Below, piece by piece: positions 45,170 through 57,366 of a stretch of 64,000 nucleotides of DNA (its first letter is position 1; each line of letters opens with the position of its first letter). The DNA comes from Lunularia cruciata (Eukaryota; Streptophyta; Marchantiopsida; Lunulariales; Lunulariaceae). A program made the position numbers and the translations under genes. Below the pieces are notes generated by a model. It searched no databases. It was not told where the DNA came from and worked only from the letters and a program-made list of their open reading frames with translations. Location of the stretch: positions 59,407,945 to 59,471,944 of the forward strand of contig OX419755.1 in NCBI GenBank assembly GCA_948567375.1. Reading direction: 5' to 3'.

Positions 45170-46222
45170 ATGGAAGGATACAAGTTGAATACTGGGGCAA
45201 CAATACCAGCAGTTGGGTTAGGAACGTGGCAATCAGATGGATCATCTTGTCAAGCAGCGGTAGCAGCGGCGTTGAAAGTAGGGTACAGGCTAATAGATTG
45301 TGCTCATTTATACGGGAATGAGACAGAAGTTGGGAAAGCTCTCGCAGAGGCATTCGAGAGAGGATTGAAGAGGGAGGAAGTATTCGTCTCATCAAAGTTG
45401 TGGTGTACAACCGGAGCTCCAAAGAGGGTGTCGCAAGCAGTGCAAATATCTCTCAGGAATTTGGGATTGTCATATCTTGACCTGTATTTGCTCCACTGGC
45501 CTGTTCTAGCTCCTCTGGGAGATGCAACTGATCCTCCGTCTCGTGCTCTCACAGACGTGATCAAGAAGCCATTTCACCGTTTGGAGGAAACATGGCGTGC
45601 TATGGAGAAACTCGTGGAGCTTGGGACTGTGCGTGCTATTGGCGTTAGTAATCTATCTGTTCCACAAATTCAGAATATTTTGAGCTTCTGTAACATTATG
45701 CCCGCAGTCCACCAGGCGGAACTACATCCATTCTGGAGGCAGGATGAACTTGTGAAGTTTTGTCAGTCCAAAGGGATCCACGTGTCAGCTCATACACCCT
45801 TAGGCATACCAGGAAGGCGAATAGAGGTTATTCCCAGTGGAGATGACGAGGGGCCCCCGGATTCACTTGCACCTTCATTGTCAAGATCTCGTTCAGTGCA
45901 CGCTCCTATGCTCAAGACCACCACCACAAATGAAATTTCCGAGCGCCTCAACAAGACACCTGCGCAAATCATCTTGCGCTGGGGAGTGCAACGAGGAACC
46001 AGTGTTCTCCCCAGGAGTTTACGAGCAGATCGCATCGCATCCAATTTCGATGTTTTAGACTGGTCTCTGTCTGATGACGATTGGATGAGGGTAAACAGTA
46101 TGGAACCACAGCTTCAACTGATCGAAGGGAACCACTCCTACTTACAAGAGAATGGGCCTTTACAAGCTGTTGAAGAAACAGAAGATAACGAGCAAGCGGA
46201 GGAAGAGCATCATGAATCTTGA
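45170..46222 (+). CDS. Aldo-keto reductase (AKR4-like), intronless, 350 aa
   Basis: Cytosolic NADPH-dependent carbonyl reductase of the (beta/alpha)8-barrel AKR superfamily. The start is chosen because LNTGATIPAVGLGTW, the N-terminal hairpin and first strand, follows directly. The catalytic tetrad is present: D43 and Y48 (LIDCAHLYGNE), K76 (SSKLW) and H109 (LLHWP). Signature IGVSNLS lies near 158-163 and the NADPH-binding end VLPRSLRADRIASNFDVLDW at 279-298. Between the PLG loop (about 210) and helix 7 there is a longer, Ser/Pro-rich insertion (about 217-250) than in typical 310-320-residue AKRs, and the C-tail (about 333-350) is acidic. The whole gene is one exon while its neighbours are heavily split, so retroposition or intron loss is possible. 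The substrate cannot be inferred. Confidence 0.92.
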   Translation: MEGYKLNTGATIPAVGLGTWQSDGSSCQAAVAAALKVGYRLIDCAHLYGNETEVGKALAEAFERGLKREEVFVSSKLWCTTGAPKRVSQAVQISLRNLGLSYLDLYLLHWPVLAPLGDATDPPSRALTDVIKKPFHRLEETWRAMEKLVELGTVRAIGVSNLSVPQIQNILSFCNIMPAVHQAELHPFWRQDELVKFCQSKGIHVSAHTPLGIPGRRIEVIPSGDDEGPPDSLAPSLSRSRSVHAPMLKTTTTNEISERLNKTPAQIILRWGVQRGTSVLPRSLRADRIASNFDVLDWSLSDDDWMRVNSMEPQLQLIEGNHSYLQENGPLQAVEETEDNEQAEEEHHES

Positions 46223-47514
46223 TGTATCCCTCGATAGACCCTCCTTAACCAACTGGCAGTGCATTTCCACGCTTACTTTAGGTTTTGTAGCTCTTAGCGG
46301 CCAAGCAAAGTTGTCCTCTCCTTACTTTCACAGATGTTTGATTGGTCTCTTGGTATAAGTTCACCTGTTTCTAAGGCTTGAGAGGACAGTTTCTGGCCAG
46401 AAAACGTTGTAGGCGAATGACAATTTCCACTTCTTGTGTTTGCTGCATTCAGCTTGGACTGCAGTATGGTGCAAACATTGTCTATCCTCAACTTATTTTA
46501 CCTTCTCTTCAGAGTAAAATCGAGCGTAAATTTTCTGGGTATTACCAACATCTTGACCAAGCAGATGTTTTGAAACTTATGAAGATGGCCCGTATGCCCA
46601 ACTCTCAATATATAAAATTGCCGAGCAATAGGGGAATTGATATCAAGTGGCAAATGAAGAAAGAACAAACCGTTTCCCACAGCCTTGCACTACAAGTCAT
46701 GAGCAAGCAGTACAGACATGTCTTGCCCCCCGCCTTGTAATAATCAGATGCGATCTCCTGGTGCACTTCACGTAATGGACAATGCACTGGCTTGTTTCTA
46801 CGGCCCACCAAGCTCACCAAGCTCACCAAGCTCTAACATTACTCCGGGCTAGACCCACCTACCACACTTCTACAGAAACTAAAACTAAATATACGTAATA
46901 AGCTGCAGAGTAGCCCACGTTGCAGCACCAGCACCCGAAGTGCGTCACACAAGTGATGTAGCTGGAAACGCATATCATGGCGCAATGGTGGTTTGACTGC
47001 AAAACACTACTCAAGATACAGCTTTGTCTTCCCTCAGATAGTAACTATGCAGTACTGTTCACTGGACACCATTAACCATGCCAGAGTACGCTACCTGCAC
47101 AGGGTCATCACAGTCAGAGGTTACGCCAGTTTAGAAAACTACTTTAGAACTTCAGAAGATCCAAGCTCTGATCTTTCTGGAAAGCAAAATCTAAACTCTA
47201 ACGATGAGGACCTCTACAGCAAAGAGACCTCTTCCTGTCAGTTGGTCTGATGCCTAAAAACATTGGTCTGATGCCGTAAAAACATTGTTGTGAATAGTGG
47301 ACTAACGACACTAGAAGTTTCACAAGAGAAGGGATCGATCGCCCGTGACTTTAGAGGTTTAACTGTCGGCTCTTTTAGCGCTGACGACGTGGGTGGTCGA
47401 CGATCAGCGAGGAGAAGCTCAAAGGCTTGCTAAGTTTGAATTGGTGTAATTCAGCTCTGTGGTCCGGGTTTTGCAATTGCAGTATGTGCATTGCTTAAAA
47501 GTTCTTAGCAAGGG
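46223..47514. other. Intergenic region between reductase genes
   Basis: Holds the 3' flank of the aldo-keto reductase and the 5' flank of the next gene. A 120-codon plus-strand open stretch (46,378-46,740) has no recognisable domain and is probably UTR or chance. Small tandem repeats occur: AAGCTCACC three times at about 46,807-46,833, and a 21-bp unit with TTGGTCTGATGCC twice at 47,242-47,287. Confidence 0.4.
47242..47287. repeat. Short tandem duplication (~21-bp unit)
   Basis: TTGGTCTGATGCCTAAAAACA at 47,242 is followed at 47,263 by TTGGTCTGATGCCGTAAAAAC. They are nearly identical, with one inserted G in the second unit. The repeat lies about 230-270 bp upstream of the next gene's ATG. Confidence 0.85.
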
Positions 47515-49611
47515 ATGTCAAAGTTGGAGCTTGAAGGCGCTGTTTTGATTGTGGGAGGTTCAGGTTACCTGGGCCTTCATCTTCTTCAATATCTTGCAAC
47601 CTATACGAAGTTTCGACTTGCCTACACCTTCAACAAAAGCGAGATTACATCGTCTCATCCGTCTCTGCAAGATGTTCAAGCATTCCATGTGGATCTGCGC
47701 ACTGGCGTGGGATTGGACCAGATTTCGAAGTCGATGGGACCAGTAAGCGTTCACTATTTCAAAGCATAAACCGCGTTTTGCTAGAAGCAATAAGCAGTCT
47801 CATGGTGTCTATATTGCAGCTACTGAACTCCGTCGCGATCAATTGACATTGTTCAAGTTGGTCATAACCGACTAAGATTTGCTAGATTTGCGTGGAAAAA
47901 GGGTCCTGACGGCCAGAATGTACCTAGTGTTGATGGGGTGGAGGACTAGGAATTTTGTGAATTACTAATTCGTTGACTTCCCCTAGTGATCCAGAGTTTG
48001 TTCCACTCGTGAGTAGTGTGTAATTGATGCATGTACCCAGCGGAGTTATCGCTAGGGCGGGGAGCTCATGGTCGCCCAATGGCGAACTAGATCCTCTTAG
48101 CTTGTTTCACTTTGGTGGTAATTGTAGTATTGGCTGTTTGCTGATATTGGTGGCCTATAGGCTGACGAAATTGAAATGCTTGGGCCACAGCCCGCTGCAG
48201 TTGTGAATTGTGCAGCAATTTCGGTGCCCCGAGAATGTGAAGAGAATCCTCAAGAAGCTTTGGAAGTCAACGTGCCCCGATCTCTTACACAGTGGTTAAA
48301 ATCTTTCGCTCACAACAAGCCACTTCTTATCCACCTATCGACGGATCAAGGTCTGACAGCACTTCCTCGAAGACTGTTTGGAAGCTGTTTTGCTCATTGT
48401 CTTCAGATCGCAAACCTCATAGATTATATTGGCAGTTAAAACTCATCACTATATCTCTGTCGTGTCTTCACCCAGTGTACGAAGGCATCAAATCATTCTA
48501 CAAGGAGGAGGATGAAACCAAGCCAGTGAACGTTTACGGCGAATCCAAAGTTGAAGCTGAGAAACATGTTAAAGCAAACTGGCAGAACTATGTAATATTA
48601 CGCAGCAGCATAATCTACGGACCACCGCCAATTATCCCGCTAAAGAATGCACGTCTTGTGCAGGTACGTACCCTGCTCAGGTTTGATTCAGCTTACTTGG
48701 TTTCTTTTCGCGTCTGTCTGAGTGCATTCCTTTTTGTTTCTTTCAAAGAATGAAGTTAATGTGGTGGTTGCAGTGGATAGACACCACGCTTGCAGCAGGC
48801 AAGAAGGCAGACTTCTTTTCAGACGAATTCAGGTGCCCCGTCTATGTAAAAGATGTGGTGAAGGTGGTTTTGCTACTAATTGCCAACTTAACGGCAGGTT
48901 TGAGCTCAACTCGTATGATGGCCAGCACACTATACAGCTACGTCCTGTTTACTTCAGCGTGCACGTACATTGATGGTGTTCAGTTGTGCACTTCACAAGA
49001 GTTTCTGTTCAATCACTACCATCGACTTTTTTTCAGATTTCAGAATCAGCAGCAGGAGTCATTGACTTCAGGGTTCTTGCGCGTTGGATGCACTTATTTC
49101 TGACGAACGAAAGTGGTCGTGTGATAATTACAGAAGGGGGCTTTGCGCAACTCGTGCTCAATGTTGGTGGCCCAGATCGGCTCTCCAGGGCCGCAATGGC
49201 AGAGGTCGTAGCTAAGGTTAAAGGTTATGACATATCGTTGATCAACCACGTCAAATCATCAACGGTAAACGAATGCTCTCGCAAGTGATATGATTTCACT
49301 GGCTTCCTTGTCTGTCATGATTGTTATCTTGAGGCTATCTTTTATACAGATTGCTCTTCTTGAAGTGCATCCAGATCATCGCCGTTGCAATTTGTTTCCC
49401 ACACCCAGGCCCGTGATACATGGGAACCTCCTAGCTTTCTAACCAACTGACGGTGCTACTTGGTTGTTTCCAGGTGACTCGATCCCTGAAAAGTCCCCCT
49501 GATATATCCATGGATGTAACCAAATTGGAGTCCTTGTTCGGTTTAAAGATGATGAAGTTTGCTGATGGTGTTGAACAGACTGTCAAACTTTCCGAGGTGT
49601 CTAAGCAATAA
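47515..49611 (+). CDS. RmlD/MAT2B-like NAD(P)-binding reductase, six exons, ~322 aa
   Basis: Extended short-chain dehydrogenase of the RmlD (dTDP-4-dehydrorhamnose reductase) and MAT2B type. Exons: 47515-47742, 48191-48350 (an alternative acceptor at 48161 adds ten in-frame codons), 48476-48663, 48774-48897, 49134-49264, 49474-49611. Phases agree throughout, 969 nt. The nucleotide-binding motif GGSGYLG starts near residue 14. VVNCAAISVPRECEE and HLSTDQVYEG are typical family words. The active-site pair is YGESK (Y150, K154). LRSSIIYGP, DEFRCPVYVKDVV and LNVGGPDRLSR complete the family profile. Plant members are annotated by homology as NAD(P)-binding Rossmann proteins, and their substrate is unclear. 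It is convergent with the beta-galactosidase gene on the right. Confidence 0.93.
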
Positions 49612-50587
49612 AAAGTTGGGTCACACCTAGGACCTATACAACTCGAAAGCTTTCCAGATCTTCTCCTTGAACATTAGTCCTAGATGTACTACATATTCGT
49701 CGTGGCCGAACTGTGAAGTTGACTATGTCAGAGAGACAGACGTATGGCAATAAAGTCTTCAACGTCAGGTGATCTACCTGAACACATGGATGTCATTCAT
49801 TGTGAGCAAATTGTAAGAGTTTATAGATGTATAGCTATAAAGCCACGGCCATGTATGTTTATTGCTCAAAACAGGGGTAACCTCCCGTAAGTAATGCACA
49901 TCGTTTTTTAAGCGAAGATTGGCCTCCAGAAAGTGTAAAAGCGATATAAAATGAGAAACATTATTATCTATGAACAGAGTTGAAGTTTTATCATCTGTCA
50001 TTTTGACTTTTGATGTATCAGACATCCTATGTTTTGTGGGGAAGATTGGCATCTAGAAAGTGCAGAAAGGTGGATATAAAATGAAAAACATTGTTATCTT
50101 TGAATAGAGTTTCCGATTCATCCTCTGTCAGTTTGACTTCTAATGTATTAGATATCCTAACACTCAGTTCTCTGTCTCACCACAGTAGACATTCCTCACT
50201 GCACACAGTAATACTAAACTCACTATCACTCACATCATCCACAGATAGAACACAGCAGTTCACTCATGCAGCACAGAACACATCTGAAAGCTAACCAGCA
50301 TAGAACACATCTGAACTGAAGCTAAGTAGCATAGAATACACTCGGAAGCAAGGTGCTGGGAATGACTGTTGTAGGAGAACTTGACATTCCAAGCACAAAG
50401 TGCACAGTTATATACACAATAGCAGAAGCAGGGCTCCAGTTCATGCCCCTAAAGTTGTTCGTGAGCTATTCCCCTCATTAGACTTCTTAGATAACAGTTG
50501 AGTATTCTTACAAGAAGTTCTCAGGCTCTCGTTGCAGCTGTTAATTATCCTTTCTAATATGACTTTTTATATTCGCACAAGGAGCGT
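49612..50587. other. Convergent intergenic region with repeats
   Basis: Lies between the stop codons of two convergent genes, so it should hold both 3' UTRs and poly(A) signals (AATAAA-like ACAATAAAAAG at the first stop). It contains a 114/117-bp imperfect duplication (49,914-50,157). A stretch at about 50,160-50,470, on the minus strand, has TATATAAC and repeated TGTGTTCTATG-type words and looks like an LTR end. No LTR boundaries or target duplication could be established. Confidence 0.45.
49914..50157. repeat. Imperfect direct repeat, 114 and 117 bp
   Basis: Copy one, 49,914-50,027, and copy two, 50,041-50,157, both start GAAGATTGGC and end GACATCC or GATATCC. Shared blocks are CCAGAAAGTG or CTAGAAAGTG, GATATAAAATGA, AACATT and CATCTGTCATTTTGACTT or CCTCTGTCAGTTTGACTT. 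The period is about 127 bp. It lies between convergent genes. No coding function is supported. Confidence 0.85.
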
Positions 50588-53500
50588 TTACTTAATTTTA
50601 TGGCCCAGGTTGCAGCTGTAAATTGGGACATCCTTGAATTCCACCCGGTGATCAATTTGTGGAGTATCAAGCTCCAGCAGAATCTGAATTTGTGAATCAG
50701 GGCAGCTCATTAGTACATGCTCATACCACGACGAATGGAGGTTCCAATTCCGTCTTGGCAATCTACCACTTCACCCGGCTCGTGGGAAGGAAAACTGGAA
50801 TAAGTGGGCCGACCGCTTACCAATTCATTAACCCCAACATGAAGAAGTGGAGCAGGGATGTAAAGTGTACACTGGGGGCCTTTGATCTGCCGATAGTAGC
50901 ACTTCCATTAGTCCCTTTGACTTGCAGTGTAAGTGACTACTTGACAAAAACTCTCTGGAGGAGACTTCAAATAAAACGTTGCCTTCGATCATATGAAGCT
51001 TTTTTTAAAGAAGAATCGCTATGTTCTCCACAGCATATTAACTCCCTTTAGTGCAATTCACAGGATTCTCAGAATATCAAAACAACATAACGCGTATGTT
51101 AGAGTTGAATTACCGGCCAATATCGCCCGAGATTGTAACCGTTCAGAAATGCCACTCCTTTTGACCAGCCCACAACTGACAAGTGTGTATCAGCTGGTCT
51201 GTGAATTCTCAGTTGTCCCTGATAAAACGAAGGTCCATCAGTCCAGTTCCCTGTAGCAAAGGATTCACGCGTGGAAAAAAAGGTTTCAGCTGCATAGGAT
51301 AGATGTTTCTGTTTGTGTTAAAGACATCAAAGTTATACTGGGGGAAAGAGGGAGGCAAACCAACGCATGGTGATATAAACCAATCTGCATACAGCCAAAA
51401 ATATTCGGTAAACTTGTAGATATCGTTAGCATGATCAAAGCAGACCGGAAATGAGACACACCACCAGGATATCCGAAGGTTGAGCTAGATACCCGCGTCC
51501 CTGTCAAACGTTGCTGTCATAGCACTTCGAACCAACTGCTGCTTCCGATCACGAATTGATTCAGCATTCAGGGGAGGCTTTGAATCTAAAGGTATCGGGT
51601 ATCCTAACCAGTCAACGATGGGCGTTTGATCCATAAGCACCGGAGAAAGTATACCCTGCACAGAAGTATGCAACTCAGGACCAATCATTTTACAAAACAG
51701 CCGAGCACTAAGTGGAAAATCTTAAGTCGACAAGACTTTTACTGAAAAGTTTTACCTTAGGATCATAGATATGTGGACCATAGTTTACTCGGCCCATATT
51801 TTCCACCTGCGGTGCATATATAAAGCCTGAGTAAAGCATATACCCCACACTGAAGACTAAAGAGTAAACTACCCTTGCACTTGCAAACTATTTTACAACT
51901 ACGAACATGACAAGCAGGAGGGTATGTTGTGTATGGTGTCTTAACATGTCAAGAAGTACTGACACAAATAACTGTCTTTCTCTCTGTTCTGTTCAGCTAT
52001 ATTCGTGGCCAGCATCACAAACTCGGGCTCTCAAATCTTATGGTATGGTATTTTGGACAAGAGGGCCTAAGTCCGGCATGTTCCATTCCAGTTCGACTTG
52101 ATAAATGTTTTTCTTTGTGAGGTTGAGAAGTCGTGAAACTTACCAAAATGTCAAGCCTCCAACCTGGTACGGCTGCATAAGCAGGCAAACGCAGTGCATG
52201 ATTGGACGAGCGATCTAGTGTACCGATATACATGGATTTGAAAAACGTCACTTCCTGAACGTCACATTTCGTGGTTCCTGATATGAAAACTTGTGCCCTG
52301 TCATGGACCTGCATCCGAAGTTACTGACTCATAGCTTGAGTTTGAAATCGAGAAGGTCATAAACAGACTGTCGATTGTACACAAAGCTTTTAACTCACCT
52401 GAGAAACTGAAATAATACTCCCTGGTTTCGTATGTAAAGGTAAGACGGTTTGGTAAAGAATCAACCCTGAGATCTGGAATTTGAGATCGGGAATACAAAT
52501 ACGTAAGAGACGAAAGGAATTGGAGGCAGATTAAAGCAATTAAAGCGGCTTAAAAGTGAGCGCATTGAGGATAGAGTGGAAATGTGCTCAAGAGGAACCT
52601 GGCTCTTTCTGGGAGGATAGCTTAGAAAAGAACCATAATTTAAGGATACAAGAAGCCTTGAATCTGTATCTGGACGTACTCAGAAACTACAAAGTACAAC
52701 CTGATGTAGCATTTCCATGGAGCTTGGTTGCTCCATCCGTATGCCATCTGGGTGCGAGCTAACATATCTAAGAACATCAAAGAGAGATGACATCTTCTGC
52801 AACTGCAGAATCCCGAAAGCCTTTCTTGGTAGTAAAGGTGGTGCATCAGGGAACGTCGCAGGGCTGTGTCGCTTGAGAACTGCTCTTATAGCTGTCAAAA
52901 GAGATGAAGACAAACTCATTAAACTACAGTCGTTTGCAGCCGTGTGAGCAACCACAATTGATGCTCAGTAGACGGTCCTAGAAGTGACTTACAATCGGAG
53001 AATTCAAACGGAACAGTGCACGAAAACCATCCTACAATTTATCGTTGCAAAGCCTCAAAGTTCGAAAGAGCGTACTTGACGGTCCCTACAATTCAACATC
53101 CATCCTCCTACATGAGGATAGATATTGTGATAAGTAGCTATCAGTGATGGTCTGAACAATCTATCAGAAGCTTCTACTCACCCATGAACTTTGCATTGTC
53201 CACATCCCCATCCTCTCTTATTGGAGCATCCTGAAATGAACAAAATAGAGGGCGAAATCAGAAGAAAGGAAAGTTTAGGCACCATCATGCGTCTTGGACT
53301 ATGGGCTGAACAGGTGTTATTCCGCGGTGGTTTATAGCTAGCTTCTGAAACTGCTCAGAAAGGCGTCAATCATGATCTTTAGGGAGGTATTACTTTACGC
53401 AGGTTCTATGCAGGAAGGAAGATTGTTGATTCTAAGTCAGAGGAGTGTATTACTACATATCGTTGTCTCCAGTATAGCATACCACCGCAACTTCAGTATC

Positions 53501-56500
53501 TATTAGGCCATCTTGTACCCAGAAGAGTTTCTGCTAGGACAACCTAGCATAGACGGAAATTCCTATTTCAGTTCATGAATCTTACGTAGTCATATGAAGT
53601 TATGTCAGGGAGAAAATCATCAGCGGTTCTTCCAGTATTAGCACCACTGGTAAAGCCAAAATTGGTTCCGCCATGTAGCATCTGCGCAGCAATATAGTTT
53701 GTCAAAAGTAAAACGAGTAGGTTAGTCCTGTGCCGTTTTTGCCCTCCCATATGGCATGATTTATTAGACATTATGTATGTATGTCCGTCAACTCGCCAAT
53801 TCTGCCAATTATAAGTAGCAAGTGAATGAGGACTAGAGACATAGCCAGCTCCTAGTTTACACACTTTCAGGCAGACGAATCAGACGAATTATCTAAAAGG
53901 ATACAGAGGCTAGGAAGATATGGCCGTGAACAATATGCAATATGGCAGGAAACTTTGCGTTAGATTCAGCCTTCTTAGTGTAACTTCATACGGCAACCAA
54001 GCATGGGGAGGAAGACTAGAAATCCAAACACTCACGTAAAGCACGACCGATGCATTCAAACTCAGTACCCGGTCCAAAGCTGCCGCTGTATAGGATGGAT
54101 CGGTGTGAGCTAACGCTTCACCCCAATGAGTAAGCCACCCGGTGTAAAATTCGCTGCAAGTGCATACTAGCGATCTGTGTTAGCTTCGTGTTCAGCAATT
54201 GTGTTTAGCACTCCAGTGAATAAGGCACCGGGTGAAAAGTCCACCGGCAAGTGCATCGAAACTCGTGCAAAAGGCTGCTTTGGAAAATGTGGAAGAAAAG
54301 AGATAACTTTGGTCTGACAAACATTTTCAAATCTACATGGAAACAATTTTCATGTTCGAGAATCATCCATAGATAGCGTGTTAGCAACCACCTTGATAAA
54401 AGAGGCGACTTTCCAGGAGTATTAAAACGTTTCTGGAGGGCAAATGCTGCTACTGCATCCCATTCTGCAGGGAAGTCCACCGCTGCAAGAGTGTGCAAGT
54501 GGAGAGAGGAGGCAAACAATATTACTCAATCACTACCGCTAGGTTCTGTTGCTTTTCCTAGCGATGCTTAAGTACCAATCCATCACTAAACTAAAAATGT
54601 ATTTAGTGGTTGATTCCGCTTTCTCAGATTAATCTTCAACAATATCCAGACAAGAGATGTAAAACGGCTGCTAGACACATTCTGAGAGATTTCAACCTGT
54701 GTAAACATCGCTTCCATCAAGGCTACCTTGCTCCAAGTTCTCCAGGACAGCACCATCAGTGGTGTACCTGCATGTTACAACTCAAGTGCACAATTTGTTA
54801 CCACTCAAGTATAGTTTCTTTTGGAGACAGCTTGGTCGCAGGTTTCAGTTCCCATATAACAGTATAGAGCCGATCATCACACGAGCTACTTACACAATCA
54901 CATCGTCTCCTAGATGAATCTTGACTTTCGCAACAAGGTGTTGCATGTACAGTTTGTCTGCCCCAAAGGATCCATATTCGTTTTCCACCTGCTCAAGCGA
55001 ACACATACTTATACGTTTATACATATATTGTAATGCTGCTTATCCTTGCATCTCTCGAAGACTAAATCTATTTCACAAAGAGGGTACAGACCTCTGAGTA
55101 TTGGGACAAGATGATTCTAACAGGGTAAAAATTCTTGCGCAACTCTTTTGGGAAATGCATCGATCCATATATCATGTAATTTCAATGATCATTGTTGTTA
55201 GAGGTCCCTTATAGTAATACCTGGATCATGATAACTGGACCCCCATGACAATAGAGATAAGGAACTATCTTCGGAAGTAATATAGCCCACCAATTGTCTA
55301 CCTGTGGAAAGCCGTCACAGAGTTGATTGTTATTCTCACATTCGTTAGACTTTTGACCACGAATGAGTTCTATTGCATTAAATAAAATGTAAACACAGGA
55401 CACAAACAAATTGCAGAAAGTGTTTTTCTTAACGTGCGATGTCGACAGATGCAATCTTACCAAATTTAAATACTTACTATCTGATGTCCGCAACCGTAAT
55501 TCAGGCCGCACAGCTAGCAACCACGCAGGAAAGCCACCAAAATCCCACTCTGTATATACAACACAGCAGCTATACATATTACATCTGGATTGTAGGTAAT
55601 TTAAAAGCGCACTTCAGCCGTTACAAAGTCCTGTTGAACCGGAACCTTCACACAAATTGACGAGGTTAAGTGAGTTGAACATGCAAGTAAAACGAATAGC
55701 TGAAGTCAGAGAGATCTCCTCGACCCTGAGAAGTCTTCTTGCTAGACCGATACATTTAGCCCAGTTAGCAAATCTCAATCTCAAGTAATGCTGATTATGC
55801 TTAACGGCAGAAATGGCAGGAAGGTCTACCTCCACATATATAAGGGCCGACTCGAAGCATTACAAGCAATCCAACCTTCTTGACAAGTCTTAAATACTCC
55901 TCTAAATTTGCGCCATCTTCAAAGTTAAGCACGTCAGGTCGTGGTTGGTGCAGATTCCATGGCACATAGGTTTGTATGACGTTCATTCCCAGTGCTTTAG
56001 CTCGTAGCAATCTATCTGCCCAGTACTGTTATGGTGCCAGCGATTCAAAGAGTAAGGGTGAGTACCAAGAGCACTCGAGTGTGCTCGAGTCTCGAAAACT
56101 GTAGGACTATGCTCACAATGAGTCACATTTTATACGCCTCATCGAAACCGGTAGTCCATTCGATCTTTGAGACATATTTACAATTTGAACTTGGTCAATA
56201 TTATCTGTGATCATGTTTTGACTACATTGCAGAATACTGACAGCCACAAGTTTAAAGCTAAGAAGCAACTCAGCGAAGAGCTCGTGTAGGGAAATGAAAT
56301 TCAGACGCAGTGTGAGTGAAACTGTATCTGACCAGTGGGTGTACTCTGAAATAATGGAGATCGCCTCCCAAAATTCTGAAAGGAATTCCGTCCTTGTAGA
56401 ATGTGTCATCGGCAATGTAAAAGCTCCGTGTATCATCTCGAGTCCAATAGTCCTGCAATTTCACATATTTGGTTCAATCCAAAGCAGTCATCAAATTTAG

Positions 56501-56956
56501 TAACTTCAATACATAACATTAATACATCAGAGCTCACATCTTACTAACATTGTCCCAAACTATTCGCAGATTGAATGACGCCTTTGTCGCAGGCGGCACC
56601 TACACTGCAGAAGACATCATCTTCTATCATCCACTCTGCAATTTCTTTTCATTTCTTCTCCTCACTTGTCTTCTCAGCTCATCTCATGTCAATCTCATCT
56701 ACAGTGGTTCTCTTATCGTTAGTCCAATCACACATCTCATCTGCGACTGTTCATCTTACGTATTTCAATCTCAGTTGCTCTATTCTCATGTACTCCAATC
56801 ACAAATCTCATCTACAAGTATTCTCATCAACTTATTCTGATCGCAAGGAGACAAGCGATGAGAATGTACCGGATTGACCCGCGCTACGCCACATAAGACT
56901 TGCAGCATGACCGGCAGCAGCAGCAGCAAAGTCGCTACCGACAACATCATGATCAT
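50588..56956 (-). CDS. BGAL17: Beta-galactosidase 17-like (GH35), 19 exons, 691 aa
   Basis: Secreted glycoside hydrolase family 35 enzyme removing terminal beta-galactose from glycans. Exons (minus): 56956-56870, 56452-56333, 56025-55830, 55549-55461, 55301-55221, 54988-54894, 54767-54697, 54482-54392, 54153-54036, 53681-53586, 53230-53182, 52891-52701, 52473-52399, 52308-52144, 51806-51756, 51655-51493, 51289-51114, 50886-50821, 50683-50588. Phases agree, 2,076 nt. Residues 1-23 form a hydrophobic signal peptide. GGDLHYFRV, VPWNLH and GPYICG precede the acid/base Glu E195 (ENEYG) and the nucleophile E278 (SEFYTGW). HGGTNFGF follows at about 319. The C-terminal sandwich domains carry VHDRAQVFIS, GWSKGVAFLNGYNLGRYWP and GPQCTLYIPAP. 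Length is close to that recalled for Arabidopsis BGAL17. An in-frame ATG at 57,151 would add 65 residues and bury the signal peptide, so 56,956 is preferred. Confidence 0.95.
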
Positions 56957-57324
56957 CCCCTCCTTCACTGGGCAAGCAGGCAGAATTGGACTCGAGAAAC
57001 CCAGGCCCAAACTTCCCAAACGAGGTTGGCGCGGGCGAAGCTTACAAGAAGCGACGAGAACAGAGTACTGATTCCGTTGACTGACGTCCGACAATTGTCG
57101 CTGGCTTTGTTTGACAACTTGCAAAGACTGAAGCTCTGCTGAATTGTTCACCGCAATATTCTACGGAATATTCGTCGATGTAGATTCCTGACCTGGTCCT
57201 ACAGACCCCGCGCGGGCATGGAATGGATTATTGGCACCAGTAGTAGGGAAGACTTTTTGCACGCAGTTCACCAGCAGAACGAAGTTTCGGCAACTGTAGA
57301 TCGGGTCAATCGGACTTAAAAGCC

Positions 57325-57366
57325 CCTCTTCTCTTCTCTTCTCTTCTCTCCTTCCTTCCTTCCTCC
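57325..57366. repeat. CTCTT/CCTT microsatellite
   Basis: A run of TCTTCTC and then CCTTCC units upstream of BGAL17. On the transcribed (minus) strand it is a GA-rich tract about 0.4 kb before the ATG. Such tracts are common in plant promoters and leaders. No specific factor can be named. Confidence 0.85.

Noticed and set aside
50659..51051. 130-codon plus-strand open frame
   Set aside because: It is antisense to BGAL17 exons 18 and 19 and has no domain of its own.
51485..51493. Apparent early stop ending BGAL17 after DRDAGI, suggesting a truncated enzyme
   Set aside because: A GT donor at 51,492 removes the stop. Three further exons restore the C-terminal GRYWP and GPQC segments in frame.
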